Positions 24,667-33,809 of a stretch of 64,000 nt of DNA are shown one piece after another (the stretch's first letter is position 1; every line of letters begins with the position of its first letter). Position numbers and translations under genes: made by a program. Under the pieces are notes generated by a model. That model was not told the origin of the DNA and searched no databases. It saw nothing but the letters and a program-made list of their open reading frames with translations. Source of the DNA: Euryarchaeota archaeon UBA103 (GTDB lineage: Archaea > Thermoplasmatota > Poseidoniia > Poseidoniales > Thalassarchaeaceae); contig DAYH01000023.1 in NCBI GenBank assembly GCA_002506825.1, positions 90,624 through 154,623 of the forward strand, written 5' to 3'.

Positions 24667-27600
24667 TTGACAGGGCCCCAAGAGCCGGTAGACTGGTTGA
24701 AAGAGAGGATTGAACCATCTGGATTCTGACAGTACACATTGCCCGTATTATCGACCCAAACAAGTTGCCCGTTTTCATTCATCTTAGCATCACTGGGAGG
24801 CTTAATTGACTCTATTCTTCTTTCTTCTGGCTGAGGGGATGTAGAGATGGGGACTGAAACATTTGAGTATATTGTAGACTCATTTCTTACCATACCAGAA
24901 TCATCTGATTGAGAGAATAATGACTGATCATTTTCCCCTCTCCCCCTCACAAAGAGCAGTCCTCCGAGGGCGCCTATCACTACGACAGAAACTAGTGCCG
25001 TGAAAATAAGCATTGTTGTTGATTCCTCGGCTACTTGTCTGTCAGGATCGTTTGGGAATGCATCTCCGTTGTCTCCTACGCCATCTAGGTCTGAGTCTTC
25101 CCACTCAAATGGATCTAGGGGGAAGTCATCTACGCCGTCCATGAATCCATCATCATCAGAATCTGGATCGGTAGCACTTGTATTTCTTGCATCTTCCTCC
25201 ATATCGGACGAGCCATCATTGTCATCATCAGTATCCGAGTTATCCCCTATGCCGTCCATGTCATTATCATTCCACTCGGTCGAATCTAGAGGGAGGTCGT
25301 CTTGCAAATCTGGGAATCCATCATTGTCATCGTCATCGTCCTCTTCTGAATCCTTACAGCCATCTAGATCATTGTCGATATCTACTGTGCTGGCCCACCC
25401 AACTAAGCCTATTGGACATCTATCGAAGATATCATCAATTCCATCTCCATCATCGTCCAAATCCACTTCATCATGGAGCCTATCCCCATCTGAGTCGAGA
25501 AGGCAATCATCCGCTGATGTAGAAGATTCTTGCAGGGTAATCATATCTTCAGGACATTTTTCTGTAGCTATACTTCGTGTCGATGGTACGAACTCATCGA
25601 GTGGAGCGGGCGTCTGCTGGGCCTGTCCTTGTTCAGATACGAAGAATCCTATGTCTGCATCTATGCAAGTTGATTGGCCTGGGGATGGCTGGAAAGTTCC
25701 CGGCAGACATTCTTCTTGTGAAACAGATGCTTCGGATGAAGTGAAGAACCCTGGGCTTGCATCTAGGCAGGCTGATTGCCCTGGAGTTGGCTGATAAGTT
25801 CCAGGCACGCATGGATTCTGATTGTTAGAGCCTTCAGAGAGTGTGTAGTAGCCCGGTTCGGTCAGCATGCAGGATATCTGTCTTGTCTGATTCTGGTAGC
25901 TCCCTGGCATACACGGAGTCTGCTCGGAAGAACCGGAAGAGTCGGCATAGTATCCCTCTTCTGAGTCCAAGCAAGCTGATTGGCTTGTTGCGGATTCATC
26001 CGGGTTGTAAGTTCCCGCGGGACATGGATTTTGGGAAGTGGACATTTCTGAGTCTACATAGAAGCCAGAATCCGCATTGATGCAATTTTGCTGGCCGGGC
26101 GAAGGCTGATATTCTCCTATCTGACATTCTTCTTGGCTATCTTCGCCTGATAATTCGACGAAGTGTCCGGGATCTGCCTGCAAGCATGATTCTTGTCCAG
26201 CATACGGCTGATAGTCTCCCGGAGAGCATGGAGTCTGGTACGAAGCTCCGAGAATTGCCGAGTAGTTCCCTGGATCGGCTTCTAGACAAGCGGTAGAGCT
26301 GTTTGCCCCAGATACTGGGTTATAGCTTCCAGAGGAGCATGGAATCTGTGTAGATGATGCATTGCTATCTGTGTAGAACCCGGGACTGGCCTCTAGACAT
26401 TCGGTGAGTCCAGCCTGATTAGCCCAATAACCAGGGAGGCAGGGAGAAGGCGATGTAGCTCCTCCTGAGTCGATATAGTAGCCTGGTGGCGCTGGAGTGC
26501 AAGAAGTCTGCCCAGACATAGATTGGTAGAATCCGGAAGTACAGGGGGTCTGGTAGGAGGAGCCATTGCTAGGGACGGCATGCCCGGGGTCTGCATCTAA
26601 GCAAGACTGAGAGCTATTGGCCGCATCTGATGGATTGTAGGTACCAGCTGAGCAGGGAGTCTGAGTAGTAGAGCCAGGCTGCTCTACGTAGTATCCCGGA
26701 TACGCGTCGATACACTCTGTTGCCATGTAAGAAGACTGGAATGTTCCAGGCTGGCACGGAGTTTGTGATGAAGACGCATTCGATGGGACGTAGTTACCAG
26801 GGGTCGCCTGCAGACACAGTGTCTGATTCGAAGATGGCTGATAGAAACCGGGATCGCAGGCTATCTGTGAGATGCTTGCAATTCCGGGCACATAATGCCC
26901 CGGAGATGACGATAGACAGGATTGCTGAGCAGACAGTGGCTGGTAATATCCCGGATCGCAGGGGATTTGGGATGTCGAGCTGTAGTTAGGAACATGATGT
27001 CCGGAAGAGGCGTCAATACAGGAGGTAGAGCCATTAGAAGGCTGATATGTTCCCGGTGAGCAAGCAGTTTGGTTAGAAGACCCAGAGGTCACGACATAGT
27101 TCCCAGCAGACGCGACGATACATGCCACCTGTGCAAATGAAGACTGGTAGTTTCCTGGGCTGCATTGTGTTTGGGAAGTTGCTCCTGGTTGAGGAACGTA
27201 GTTACCAGGGGAAGATGGAGTCTGGAAAGAGGACCCGCTCAGGGATACAAAGTAACCCTGACTAGCCTGCATACATGAAATTTGACCGGATAGAGGCTGG
27301 TACGATCCAGGGGCACACATATCCTCAGAAGTTGCTCCGACTGAGGAGACATACCTTCCGGGGGAGGCGTTATCGCATGAACCGCTACCAGTTTTTCCCT
27401 GATAAGTTCCTGGCTGGCACTGGAAGAATCCGACTTGTATCTCTGCGTCGATTGACTCTGTTTGATTACCGATGGCCGAGTTGTCGAGAGTTGATTTTAG
27501 AGTAAGTGTGAAACTATAATTCCCAGAGCTTGAGTTATTAGGGGTAACTGAAATAAGTAATGACGAAGCATTCGTGAAGGATGTTCCAATGGTACTTACG

Positions 27601-29894
27601 CTTGCTACATTTCCTCCCTGTGAAGAGTTATCTGATGTGGAAATCAGGGACATGGCCATTGAGGAGTCGTAGTAGTACAAGCTAACGCTAAAGTCCCCAT
27701 TCGAGGATGAGTTAGTGAGACTAACTGAGACGGTAGTATCTCTCGGAACGAATATCGAGAATAAGTCGCCGGAGTCATTGGACCATGAGTAGTTCCCAAT
27801 TTGTCCGCCATAGGTGGCACTCCTAGACTGAAGCGGAGTGGGGGATACATCATCCGCATCGCCGTATTGGTTGTTCGTATAATTTCCTGCGGGGGAGGGG
27901 GTGCATGATGACTGTGCGAGGTCATTCTGATAGAAACCAGGAGCACAATGATACTGGCCGGGAGATGCTTCTTCATCGACGTAATACCCACTTGATGCCT
28001 CGTAGCAAATAGTTCGCCCCTCATCGGGTTGGTAGTTTCCTATTGTACAGCTTTCATGGAAAAGGGAGCCTTGTAAAGAGAAGTGGCCAGAGGATGAGTT
28101 CTGACATGATAATCGCCCCCATTGACCGTCTGGACAGCTTACCCATCTAGCTGGATTATTTGGAAAATCATCTATTGATGAGTTAAACCCGTCCCCATCG
28201 CTGTCGTCACTGATGGCCAAATCCAAAACATTACGAATTCCGTCTCCATCAAGATCCTGTTCAGAGTATGCAACTGATTCCCCAAGAGTGGAGTTATTGA
28301 AGTCCATCAGATATGGCACGAGGATATCATTTGAGGACCCATCAAATTCTCCGGACTGACTTCCCCAACAGAACAGGGAGTAGCTCTGATTTATCGCACA
28401 TGTGGATTCAATGCCAGTTGCTAATGCTATCGCTGGAGATGGCATGAGGGCGTATGAGGGAACGTTCCCGTCCGTTCCTGAGCAACTGCTGGAACTGGAG
28501 CTACAGGTCCCATCCCCCCACTGTCCATGAGTATTGACTCCCCAGCAACTAATTGACCCATTGTCCAACAAGGCACATGTGTGCCATCTAGTGCCATCAA
28601 TATCGGATGCTGTCCTACCATTTGGCAACTGAATATCAGATGATGAACCTGTTACTGGGCCATTCTGAGCGGAAACTGTGTAGGTCTTACCCCAGCAACT
28701 GATCGACCCGTTATCGAATATAGCACATACGCTATATCCCGGAGTTACCAATGAGGATGCCCTAAGGCCCGTTGAGTGATTAGCCAACACTGGTGAGTTT
28801 CTACTGGTCGTAGTGCCATCGCCTAGATTTCCGAAACCATTGAATCCCCAACACTTGATTTCACCAGTATCTAGGATTGCACAGGTGAAATCATTACCTG
28901 CTGAAACAGAAATTGCTGTTCTATTTACTCCCAGGTCAACTGCTACAGGAGAGTTTCTGTTAACATTTGAGCTATCTCCTATTTGACCGTGATTATTCCT
29001 TCCCCAGCAATTGAGCGATGCATCGTCCAGAATTGCACAATTATGGTAGTTCCCATTTGAAATAGCAACAGGAGTCCGAGTTCCGAAGTCGACAGTCCCA
29101 TTACTTAGGGAGTTTAAGCCGATTCCTAGTTGGCCATAGTTGTTTGCTCCACTGCACCTAAGGGTCCTGTTGTACAGAATTGTACAGTCTCCTGCGCTTG
29201 AAATTACTTCGTCATTGGTGACTACTGGAGCCCCTGTACTATTGAAAGTCACTAGGCTTCCATTGGATAGGACAAGTGTAGGGGAGCCAGTATCCAAGTC
29301 TAGAACTGAGTGACTGAAGACAGAGCCCCTATCTGATCCTGGTTGATTGAAACCCAGGTTATTTACAGGAGTTGGTGTTGGTGATGACGATACCTCGCTA
29401 AGTGTCCATGAGTCGGCCCCCCATGAGTCTCCAGAGGTCCCTCCATTGCCATTAACTAGGTTTACAGCCAGATAGAATACTACGTCTCCAGAACCTGTCG
29501 GAGGGGCTGTCCAATCAACTGACCATGCCCTGGAATTAGAGTTCGTATGGGTTACCTCGCCTAAGGAAATCTGAGCATTCGGCCCTGGATTAGAGAAAAC
29601 ACCCTGGCTGGAGTCCAGATTGAATCCTCCAGTAGTGCCGCTTGGCCCTCCAGAAGCGCTTATTGAAAGAGAATATGTGATACCTGCGGCATAGCCAGAT
29701 GAGGGAGTACCCGATAGAGAGGGAGTGACAGTTGGAGTGGTCGAGGAATGGCATGAGCCAGCCCCGCAACCATCTGTAGAACCGGTTCGTCCAGAGCTGT
29801 TCGCGAATGCGGTATCTGGGACAGCCATTAGCAAAAGCATCAGAAAGGTTCCCACAATAATTATTCTAGTTTTCATACTACTCTCGTCCACCAT
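24663..29894 (-). CDS. Giant surface protein: RCC1-like repeats, cysteine-rich repeats, calcium-binding repeats, C-terminal anchor
   Basis: 1743 residues. Signal peptide about 1-32 (RIIIVGTFLMLLLMAV, ending TAFA); the ATG at 29876 is an alternative start. Next a domain of about 150 residues opening GCGAGSCHSS (a CxxxxCH unit as in reelin-like or anchored extracellular domains). About six RCC1-type repeats follow (CAILDDASLNCWGRNNHGQIG and similar), then a cysteine-rich region of 17.5 tandem units (25608-27419) with a few degenerate units before it, resembling the ephrin-receptor/GCC2-GCC3 family (CxPGxYxxxxGxxxC). Then thrombospondin-type-3-like DxDxDG repeats, a membrane segment near 1628-1650 and a short cytoplasmic tail ending SILSFNQSTGSWGPVN. 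Probably an adhesin or surface-layer-associated ligand binder; function not known. Confidence 0.8.
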   Translation of the reverse strand: MVDESSMKTRIIIVGTFLMLLLMAVPDTAFANSSGRTGSTDGCGAGSCHSSTTPTVTPSLSGTPSSGYAAGITYSLSISASGGPSGTTGGFNLDSSQGVFSNPGPNAQISLGEVTHTNSNSRAWSVDWTAPPTGSGDVVFYLAVNLVNGNGGTSGDSWGADSWTLSEVSSSPTPTPVNNLGFNQPGSDRGSVFSHSVLDLDTGSPTLVLSNGSLVTFNSTGAPVVTNDEVISSAGDCTILYNRTLRCSGANNYGQLGIGLNSLSNGTVDFGTRTPVAISNGNYHNCAILDDASLNCWGRNNHGQIGDSSNVNRNSPVAVDLGVNRTAISVSAGNDFTCAILDTGEIKCWGFNGFGNLGDGTTTSRNSPVLANHSTGLRASSLVTPGYSVCAIFDNGSISCWGKTYTVSAQNGPVTGSSSDIQLPNGRTASDIDGTRWHTCALLDNGSISCWGVNTHGQWGDGTCSSSSSSCSGTDGNVPSYALMPSPAIALATGIESTCAINQSYSLFCWGSQSGEFDGSSNDILVPYLMDFNNSTLGESVAYSEQDLDGDGIRNVLDLAISDDSDGDGFNSSIDDFPNNPARWVSCPDGQWGRLSCQNSSSGHFSLQGSLFHESCTIGNYQPDEGRTICYEASSGYYVDEEASPGQYHCAPGFYQNDLAQSSCTPSPAGNYTNNQYGDADDVSPTPLQSRSATYGGQIGNYSWSNDSGDLFSIFVPRDTTVSVSLTNSSSNGDFSVSLYYYDSSMAMSLISTSDNSSQGGNVASVSTIGTSFTNASSLLISVTPNNSSSGNYSFTLTLKSTLDNSAIGNQTESIDAEIQVGFFQCQPGTYQGKTGSGSCDNASPGRYVSSVGATSEDMCAPGSYQPLSGQISCMQASQGYFVSLSGSSFQTPSSPGNYVPQPGATSQTQCSPGNYQSSFAQVACIVASAGNYVVTSGSSNQTACSPGTYQPSNGSTSCIDASSGHHVPNYSSTSQIPCDPGYYQPLSAQQSCLSSSPGHYVPGIASISQIACDPGFYQPSSNQTLCLQATPGNYVPSNASSSQTPCQPGTFQSSYMATECIDAYPGYYVEQPGSTTQTPCSAGTYNPSDAANSSQSCLDADPGHAVPSNGSSYQTPCTSGFYQSMSGQTSCTPAPPGYYIDSGGATSPSPCLPGYWANQAGLTECLEASPGFYTDSNASSTQIPCSSGSYNPVSGANSSTACLEADPGNYSAILGASYQTPCSPGDYQPYAGQESCLQADPGHFVELSGEDSQEECQIGEYQPSPGQQNCINADSGFYVDSEMSTSQNPCPAGTYNPDESATSQSACLDSEEGYYADSSGSSEQTPCMPGSYQNQTRQISCMLTEPGYYTLSEGSNNQNPCVPGTYQPTPGQSACLDASPGFFTSSEASVSQEECLPGTFQPSPGQSTCIDADIGFFVSEQGQAQQTPAPLDEFVPSTRSIATEKCPEDMITLQESSTSADDCLLDSDGDRLHDEVDLDDDGDGIDDIFDRCPIGLVGWASTVDIDNDLDGCKDSEEDDDDDNDGFPDLQDDLPLDSTEWNDNDMDGIGDNSDTDDDNDGSSDMEEDARNTSATDPDSDDDGFMDGVDDFPLDPFEWEDSDLDGVGDNGDAFPNDPDRQVAEESTTMLIFTALVSVVVIGALGGLLFVRGRGENDQSLFSQSDDSGMVRNESTIYSNVSVPISTSPQPEERRIESIKPPSDAKMNENGQLVWVDNTGNVYCQNPDGSILSFNQSTGSWGPVN
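25608..27419 (-). repeat. 17.5-unit tandem cysteine-rich repeat (34-residue unit, 102 bp) with a three-unit higher-order period
   Basis: Each unit reads approximately CxPGxYQPxxGQxxCxxAxPGxYVxxxGSxxQTP. I count 17 units that begin with Cys; 13 are 34 residues, units 8, 11 and 14 are 37 residues with YNP in place of YQP and a three-residue insertion before the second Cys, and unit 2 carries an extra 17-residue half unit. The sum, 604 residues, equals the 1812 bases of the interval. The recurrence of the 37-residue form every third unit shows a 105-residue (315-bp) higher-order repeat over units 8-16. Confidence 0.9.
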
Positions 29895-30011
29895 AAGTCA
29901 TCAATTCCTGTACTGGCTCCATCAAAGAGGTTCGTCGGACTGGTCCGATGGCCTCCGTAACATCCATACAGCGCTTCTATTGGGAATATGACTATTCCTA
30001 CCACACGTGCT
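29895..30011. promoter_or_regulatory. Spacer upstream of the giant surface protein gene
   Basis: This 117-base gap lies between the radical SAM gene end and the giant gene start, both on the minus strand. It contains a 14-bp interrupted palindrome, TCGGAC-TG-GTCCGA (29935-29948), about 40 bases before the start codon, and AT-rich patches (GGGAATATGACTATTCC near 29981-29997, itself partly self-complementary). A promoter here is expected; the exact box A is not clear. Confidence 0.35.
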
Positions 30012-31835
30012 TCAGTGCGTCGTTACGAATACCTCTGAAGCTAGCGGGGGCATTTTAACTCCAGCTTCCGAGAATGCCTCTTCTACGGATTTGAAACTTC
30101 CTCGATTCTTGTTCATTCTTCTAGCTCTGTTACTGATGATCTTCCATGACGCCTTGTCTCCAATTCCAGGCAGTGCCTGAAGCTGACTCTTTGTAGCAGA
30201 ATTGATATCTAGGCCGCACTCTACTCCAGAAATACTCCTCATCCCGTGTCCTGTAACTATGATATCAGAGCCCGATTCTAGTGGAACTGCATATGGGACC
30301 CCCACTAGTATAGGATATGCCCCTATCTGTCTCCCAAACGTAATACCTGGGTCACCGTGTATGTCAGAGTTCCTGTAATTTTCATCCGATACATGCTCGG
30401 GAAGCCTTATTCTGCCACCTCTAGACTCCCACCAAATATCCTTCAATTTGGTACCCAAAGGGAGTATCTCCTCGAGCATGGGTTGATCGATTTCTTCTCT
30501 GACCGTAGTTTTGAATTTCCTGAATTCGTTTTCGGGAATCTCTTGGAATCCCTTTCCCTCTACTTGACGAATATTTATCCTTCTTAGCCACAATCCCTCT
30601 GATTTCAACTCATTAAGAAGATTGATATTCATTTCATATGTACGCTCAGTCTCCCCATTAAGTCCCGCGATAAAGTTCAGACCGGGGAGTAGTTTTGGGA
30701 GACCCCTTGGCCCTCTCTCCCTTCCATATTCGTTTATGTGCCTGATGGCTATCTTCAATTGATCTGAGTCACAATTCAGCCAATTAGAGTCGTGTACTTT
30801 CGGATCTGCTGATTCTAGGCCGAACGAAAGTACGGCTCCATCCGATAGATTCTCAACCAGGGATTTAGTTATCTCCGTAGATGGCTCAATATTTTGAGCG
30901 ACTATCGAAGGATTGGCATTGTCGACATGGAGAATTTGTAGACTTTCATTATTTCTCGCACCTTGCAGTACCTTGGAGATTGGCTCTGGATCGGGGATAG
31001 GGTATTCCAGTTCCTCTACCCCTTCCGCCCTGTAGGTATAGATATCCGTGGCTCCACCTATTCTGACGTTGACGATTCCAGATTCCACAGCGGCATTGAT
31101 TTCATTGATAACATCGTCTTCTTCCCTCCACAGTGGAAGGCCTTTCTTGGGCTCAATACAGAATTTACAACCTCTCTTAAACCGGACGCAGCCCTGATAC
31201 AGTTCCACCTCATACGTTAGAGGGCCATTGGATCCATTTGGAGATAATAGATCGGGGTGATCCACTACTGCCTTTGACGAGGCTCCCCTGAGTGCCCATC
31301 TTGACCATTCATCCGGGCTCCTTTTCTTATGATTCATATTTCCTGTAGAAAGGAAATGATTGAGAGTTGCATCTACATCCTTCAAGCTACAGAAGAGGTT
31401 TGCTCTGGGAGAAACCCATCCCGATTGCCTCCAGTGCCTAATTGCCCATCCCCCACAGATAACTGGGATTCTATTTGGAATCGAGGATAGGAACGAGTCC
31501 GTCTCGCGTCTGCTGATTGGTGTCCCTCTGATATACTTCCCAGGAACCACTGCTCCAGCTAGAAGAATCGCTCCATCCAGTTCACTCATTTGCTCCCTTA
31601 CAGATTTACGCCCATCATAGGTCGAGAGTGCAGATTTGAATGATCTTCTCCATTGATCGACGGTCATGTAGGTGTATTCTATTCCCCTCTCCTCCAGAAC
31701 ACCACAGATGTATCTAATGTGGAATCCAACATAATTTGGAACGCCGAAAGCCGCGGGTTCATCCTCGTACCCATCTAGGACGAGCCATCCGTCTAGCTTT
31801 TCCATGTGCCAACGGCTAGGGTATTCGGTATTCAC
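30012..31835 (-). CDS. Radical SAM enzyme with C-terminal helix-hairpin-helix (COG1031-like)
   Basis: 607 residues from a GTG that overlaps the upstream stop (GTGA). The N-terminal ~200 residues resemble a cobalamin-binding-like Rossmann region without a clear DxHxxG. The cluster motif is GCVRFKRGCKFCIEP: Cys, six residues, Cys, two residues, Cys, the spacing seen in the archaeal COG1031 group rather than the canonical CxxxCxxC. Then IRIGGATDIYTY, a B12/radical-SAM barrel, and near residues 545-570 a helix-hairpin-helix (SQLQALPGIGDKASWKIIS). HhH implies nucleic-acid binding, so an RNA-modification role is plausible but unproven. Overlaps the csl4 stop by four bases in the same transcript. 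Confidence 0.8.
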   Translation of the reverse strand: MNTEYPSRWHMEKLDGWLVLDGYEDEPAAFGVPNYVGFHIRYICGVLEERGIEYTYMTVDQWRRSFKSALSTYDGRKSVREQMSELDGAILLAGAVVPGKYIRGTPISRRETDSFLSSIPNRIPVICGGWAIRHWRQSGWVSPRANLFCSLKDVDATLNHFLSTGNMNHKKRSPDEWSRWALRGASSKAVVDHPDLLSPNGSNGPLTYEVELYQGCVRFKRGCKFCIEPKKGLPLWREEDDVINEINAAVESGIVNVRIGGATDIYTYRAEGVEELEYPIPDPEPISKVLQGARNNESLQILHVDNANPSIVAQNIEPSTEITKSLVENLSDGAVLSFGLESADPKVHDSNWLNCDSDQLKIAIRHINEYGRERGPRGLPKLLPGLNFIAGLNGETERTYEMNINLLNELKSEGLWLRRINIRQVEGKGFQEIPENEFRKFKTTVREEIDQPMLEEILPLGTKLKDIWWESRGGRIRLPEHVSDENYRNSDIHGDPGITFGRQIGAYPILVGVPYAVPLESGSDIIVTGHGMRSISGVECGLDINSATKSQLQALPGIGDKASWKIISNRARRMNKNRGSFKSVEEAFSEAGVKMPPLASEVFVTTH

Positions 31836-33109
31836 CGCTTCGACTGTTTCCTTCGTCCGCCTCTATCCCTATTGGAGCCACTGGGTGAAGACTCTTCGAC
31901 TACAATCTTTCGGCCTTTAATTTCTGAACCGTTCATGGCCTTGATAGCCGCCTTTGCATCATCTTTAGAGGGGAAGGTGACAAACGCAAATCCCTTTGAC
32001 TTTCCAGAATCCCTATCCTTGGCGATGTGTATGGAGTCGATTTTTCCATGCTCTGAGAATGCTTTGGATAGTTCTTCCTCCGATATTTCGTAGGGGAGCC
32101 TTCCAACAAATAGTTTGACTCCCATTTTCTCCTCGAGCTTGCTCCTCATGGCAGATATTGTCTCCCTCTCTTTCGAAAGCTCTTCCTTGGTGGCCTTTCC
32201 CTGCTTGACCTTGTCCATACAGTCCCTACATCTTATTGGCTTGCCAGGAGTTGGTTTGAATGGCACCTTTGTTTTGACCCCACACATCGTACAAACCGCT
32301 TCATGCATCTCCATTCTAGGTCTACTCTGACCACCCCTTCCGCCGCCACGGTTGGAGGATCTCATAGATGCCACCCTAGGTGGGATATCGTGATTAGCAC
32401 CTCTTCGGAAGTCCGCCAAGGGAGAGAGGTATGGCCTGGCCCCATCGTGCCCTAGTTTCGCTTCTGCCTCAGGAGACCACCTTTCTCCAGACCTGTTGAG
32501 TTTGTGCAGACCGAATCCAGTTTCGTGACCATGGCCGAAGCCATCGGAGAGTACTCGATATGCAGTGTAGTCACATCTTGAGCAATCTACATTGAAATCG
32601 ATTTTCTTGTCCGATACATCCAGCATTACTCCACACGTGGGACAAGATGCAGATAATACCCCTAAGGATGCGCCTCCCTTTGTTGAGGCCTTTAGAATGG
32701 GGTCGTCCTTGACTATTCTGGCTCTGACAATATCTCGCATCCTCATGGCATCACCAGGGGATGGAATGAATCTGTCAACGACCTCTGAGACATGGATATC
32801 AGCGAACAACTGGAGGGCTGGAAGATTCCTATGCCCCCCTTGCCTGCTCTCGATATGTAAGATTCTAATCTCAGCGACATTCTCGTTCAATCTCGTTACC
32901 TGTCCAATCACTATATCATCAACAGAAGGAGAATTTATCGGCAACCTAGATGACTCAATGGAGATATTTCCATCATTCTCTACGAGAGTTCCGGGGAGCG
33001 TGGCTATACACCTTCCATTTTTCTCAAAGATACCCTCTCCAACTGAAGATCCTGACGGAATAGATACTGTGGAACCGGGTGTAACTTGGTCACCAACTAC
33101 GGCAGACAT
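31832..33109 (-). CDS. Csl4-like exosome subunit fused to a CxxC zinc segment and an RRM domain
   Basis: 425 residues from the ATG at 33109 (a TTG at 33139 is a possible earlier start). The N-terminal part (GDQVTPGSTVSIPSG, then VGQVTRLNENVAEIRI...LFADIHVSEV) matches the Csl4 N-terminal and S1 domains, followed by the Csl4 zinc ribbon CPTCGVML...CSRCDYTAY (about 155-185). An Arg/Gly-rich linker (SSNRGGGRGGQSRPR) leads to a second CxxC...CxxC zinc segment (about 275-300, CTMCGVK and CRDC) and an RRM at 332-405 with RNP2 LFVGRLP and RNP1 KGFAFVTF. Csl4 caps the archaeal RNA exosome and helps recruit DnaG. The RRM would add direct RNA binding; RRMs are rare in archaea. Confidence 0.85.
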   Translation of the reverse strand: MSAVVGDQVTPGSTVSIPSGSSVGEGIFEKNGRCIATLPGTLVENDGNISIESSRLPINSPSVDDIVIGQVTRLNENVAEIRILHIESRQGGHRNLPALQLFADIHVSEVVDRFIPSPGDAMRMRDIVRARIVKDDPILKASTKGGASLGVLSASCPTCGVMLDVSDKKIDFNVDCSRCDYTAYRVLSDGFGHGHETGFGLHKLNRSGERWSPEAEAKLGHDGARPYLSPLADFRRGANHDIPPRVASMRSSNRGGGRGGQSRPRMEMHEAVCTMCGVKTKVPFKPTPGKPIRCRDCMDKVKQGKATKEELSKERETISAMRSKLEEKMGVKLFVGRLPYEISEEELSKAFSEHGKIDSIHIAKDRDSGKSKGFAFVTFPSKDDAKAAIKAMNGSEIKGRKIVVEESSPSGSNRDRGGRRKQSKR

Positions 33110-33152
33110 TGACTCGGCGACCGGCCGTTCCCCTATCAACGGTACGGAGGAA

Positions 33153-33809
33153 CTAGGGGGGAACTAGTCTCCAGAATCCCGCCCTAGTGACTCCTCTGGA
33201 CATCTTATGGTGAGAATATGAAGCTGGAAGGGGGAAGTCGGCTTCACCGTACTTCTCGGCCTTCCAGTTCATATCTTCGAATCTTTTTTCAATATGTTTC
33301 GCATTGGCACTGTGCATGATGTGTGTGAGAGTATTGGAAACTAAGATATGTTCAAAAAAATCTGCATCCGCTCCCTCCTTTTGTCTCCCCCATGGGGGAT
33401 TAGAAATTATTAGGTCGTATCCGCCTAATTCTAAATGATCCTTGCCTAATCGTCGATTACTCACTTCATATTCGTCATCCCTTAGTACGCTTTCAGCATT
33501 TACATCGGCTAGCTCGCATAATTCCTGATCGACCTCTACTAATTTGACAAAACCGGCCCCCATCATTACAGCGCCGATTCCGAGTATTCCATTTCCCGCC
33601 CCCAAATCCACTACTCTGCACCCGGGCGTAAGGTCCCCAAAAGACTGGATATCGAAAAGCCATCTCGATGCTAAATCCCCTGGTGTTACATACTGCTCCA
33701 AAGAGGCCACTAGATCTTCTTTTACGCCTAGTTTCGATAAGGACATCGCCAGTTTCCGTAGCCTCATCAGATGATGGGGGGCTCCCAGATAGTTATGCCT
33801 ACCGGACAT
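33153..33809 (-). CDS. METTL5-like RNA N6-adenine methyltransferase
   Basis: 218 residues. The METTL5-family N terminus is recognisable (RLRKLAMSLSKLGVKEDLVASLEQYVTP), followed by SAM motif I VVDLGAGNGILGIGAVMMGA and motif IV LIISNPPWG, the (N)PPW form that marks N6-adenine methyltransferases, then an RQKEGADADFFEHIL segment matching the family. METTL5 modifies 18S rRNA A1832 in eukaryotes; the archaeal homologue is likely to act on 16S rRNA. The ATG at 33809 overlaps the end of asd by 11 bases; the ATG at 33767 is an equally good start. The context with csl4 and a HhH radical SAM protein supports an RNA role. Confidence 0.82.
   Translation of the reverse strand: MSGRHNYLGAPHHLMRLRKLAMSLSKLGVKEDLVASLEQYVTPGDLASRWLFDIQSFGDLTPGCRVVDLGAGNGILGIGAVMMGAGFVKLVEVDQELCELADVNAESVLRDDEYEVSNRRLGKDHLELGGYDLIISNPPWGRQKEGADADFFEHILVSNTLTHIMHSANAKHIEKRFEDMNWKAEKYGEADFPLPASYSHHKMSRGVTRAGFWRLVPP

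Noticed and set aside
25000..25794. 264-codon plus-strand frame in the giant gene
   Set aside because: Ser/Pro-rich mirror of the DxDxDG and Cys-repeat coding sequence, not a separate gene.
29935..29948. TCGGAC-TG-GTCCGA palindrome before the giant surface protein gene
   Set aside because: Six-base arms are short enough for chance; noted in the spacer entry but not claimed as an operator.
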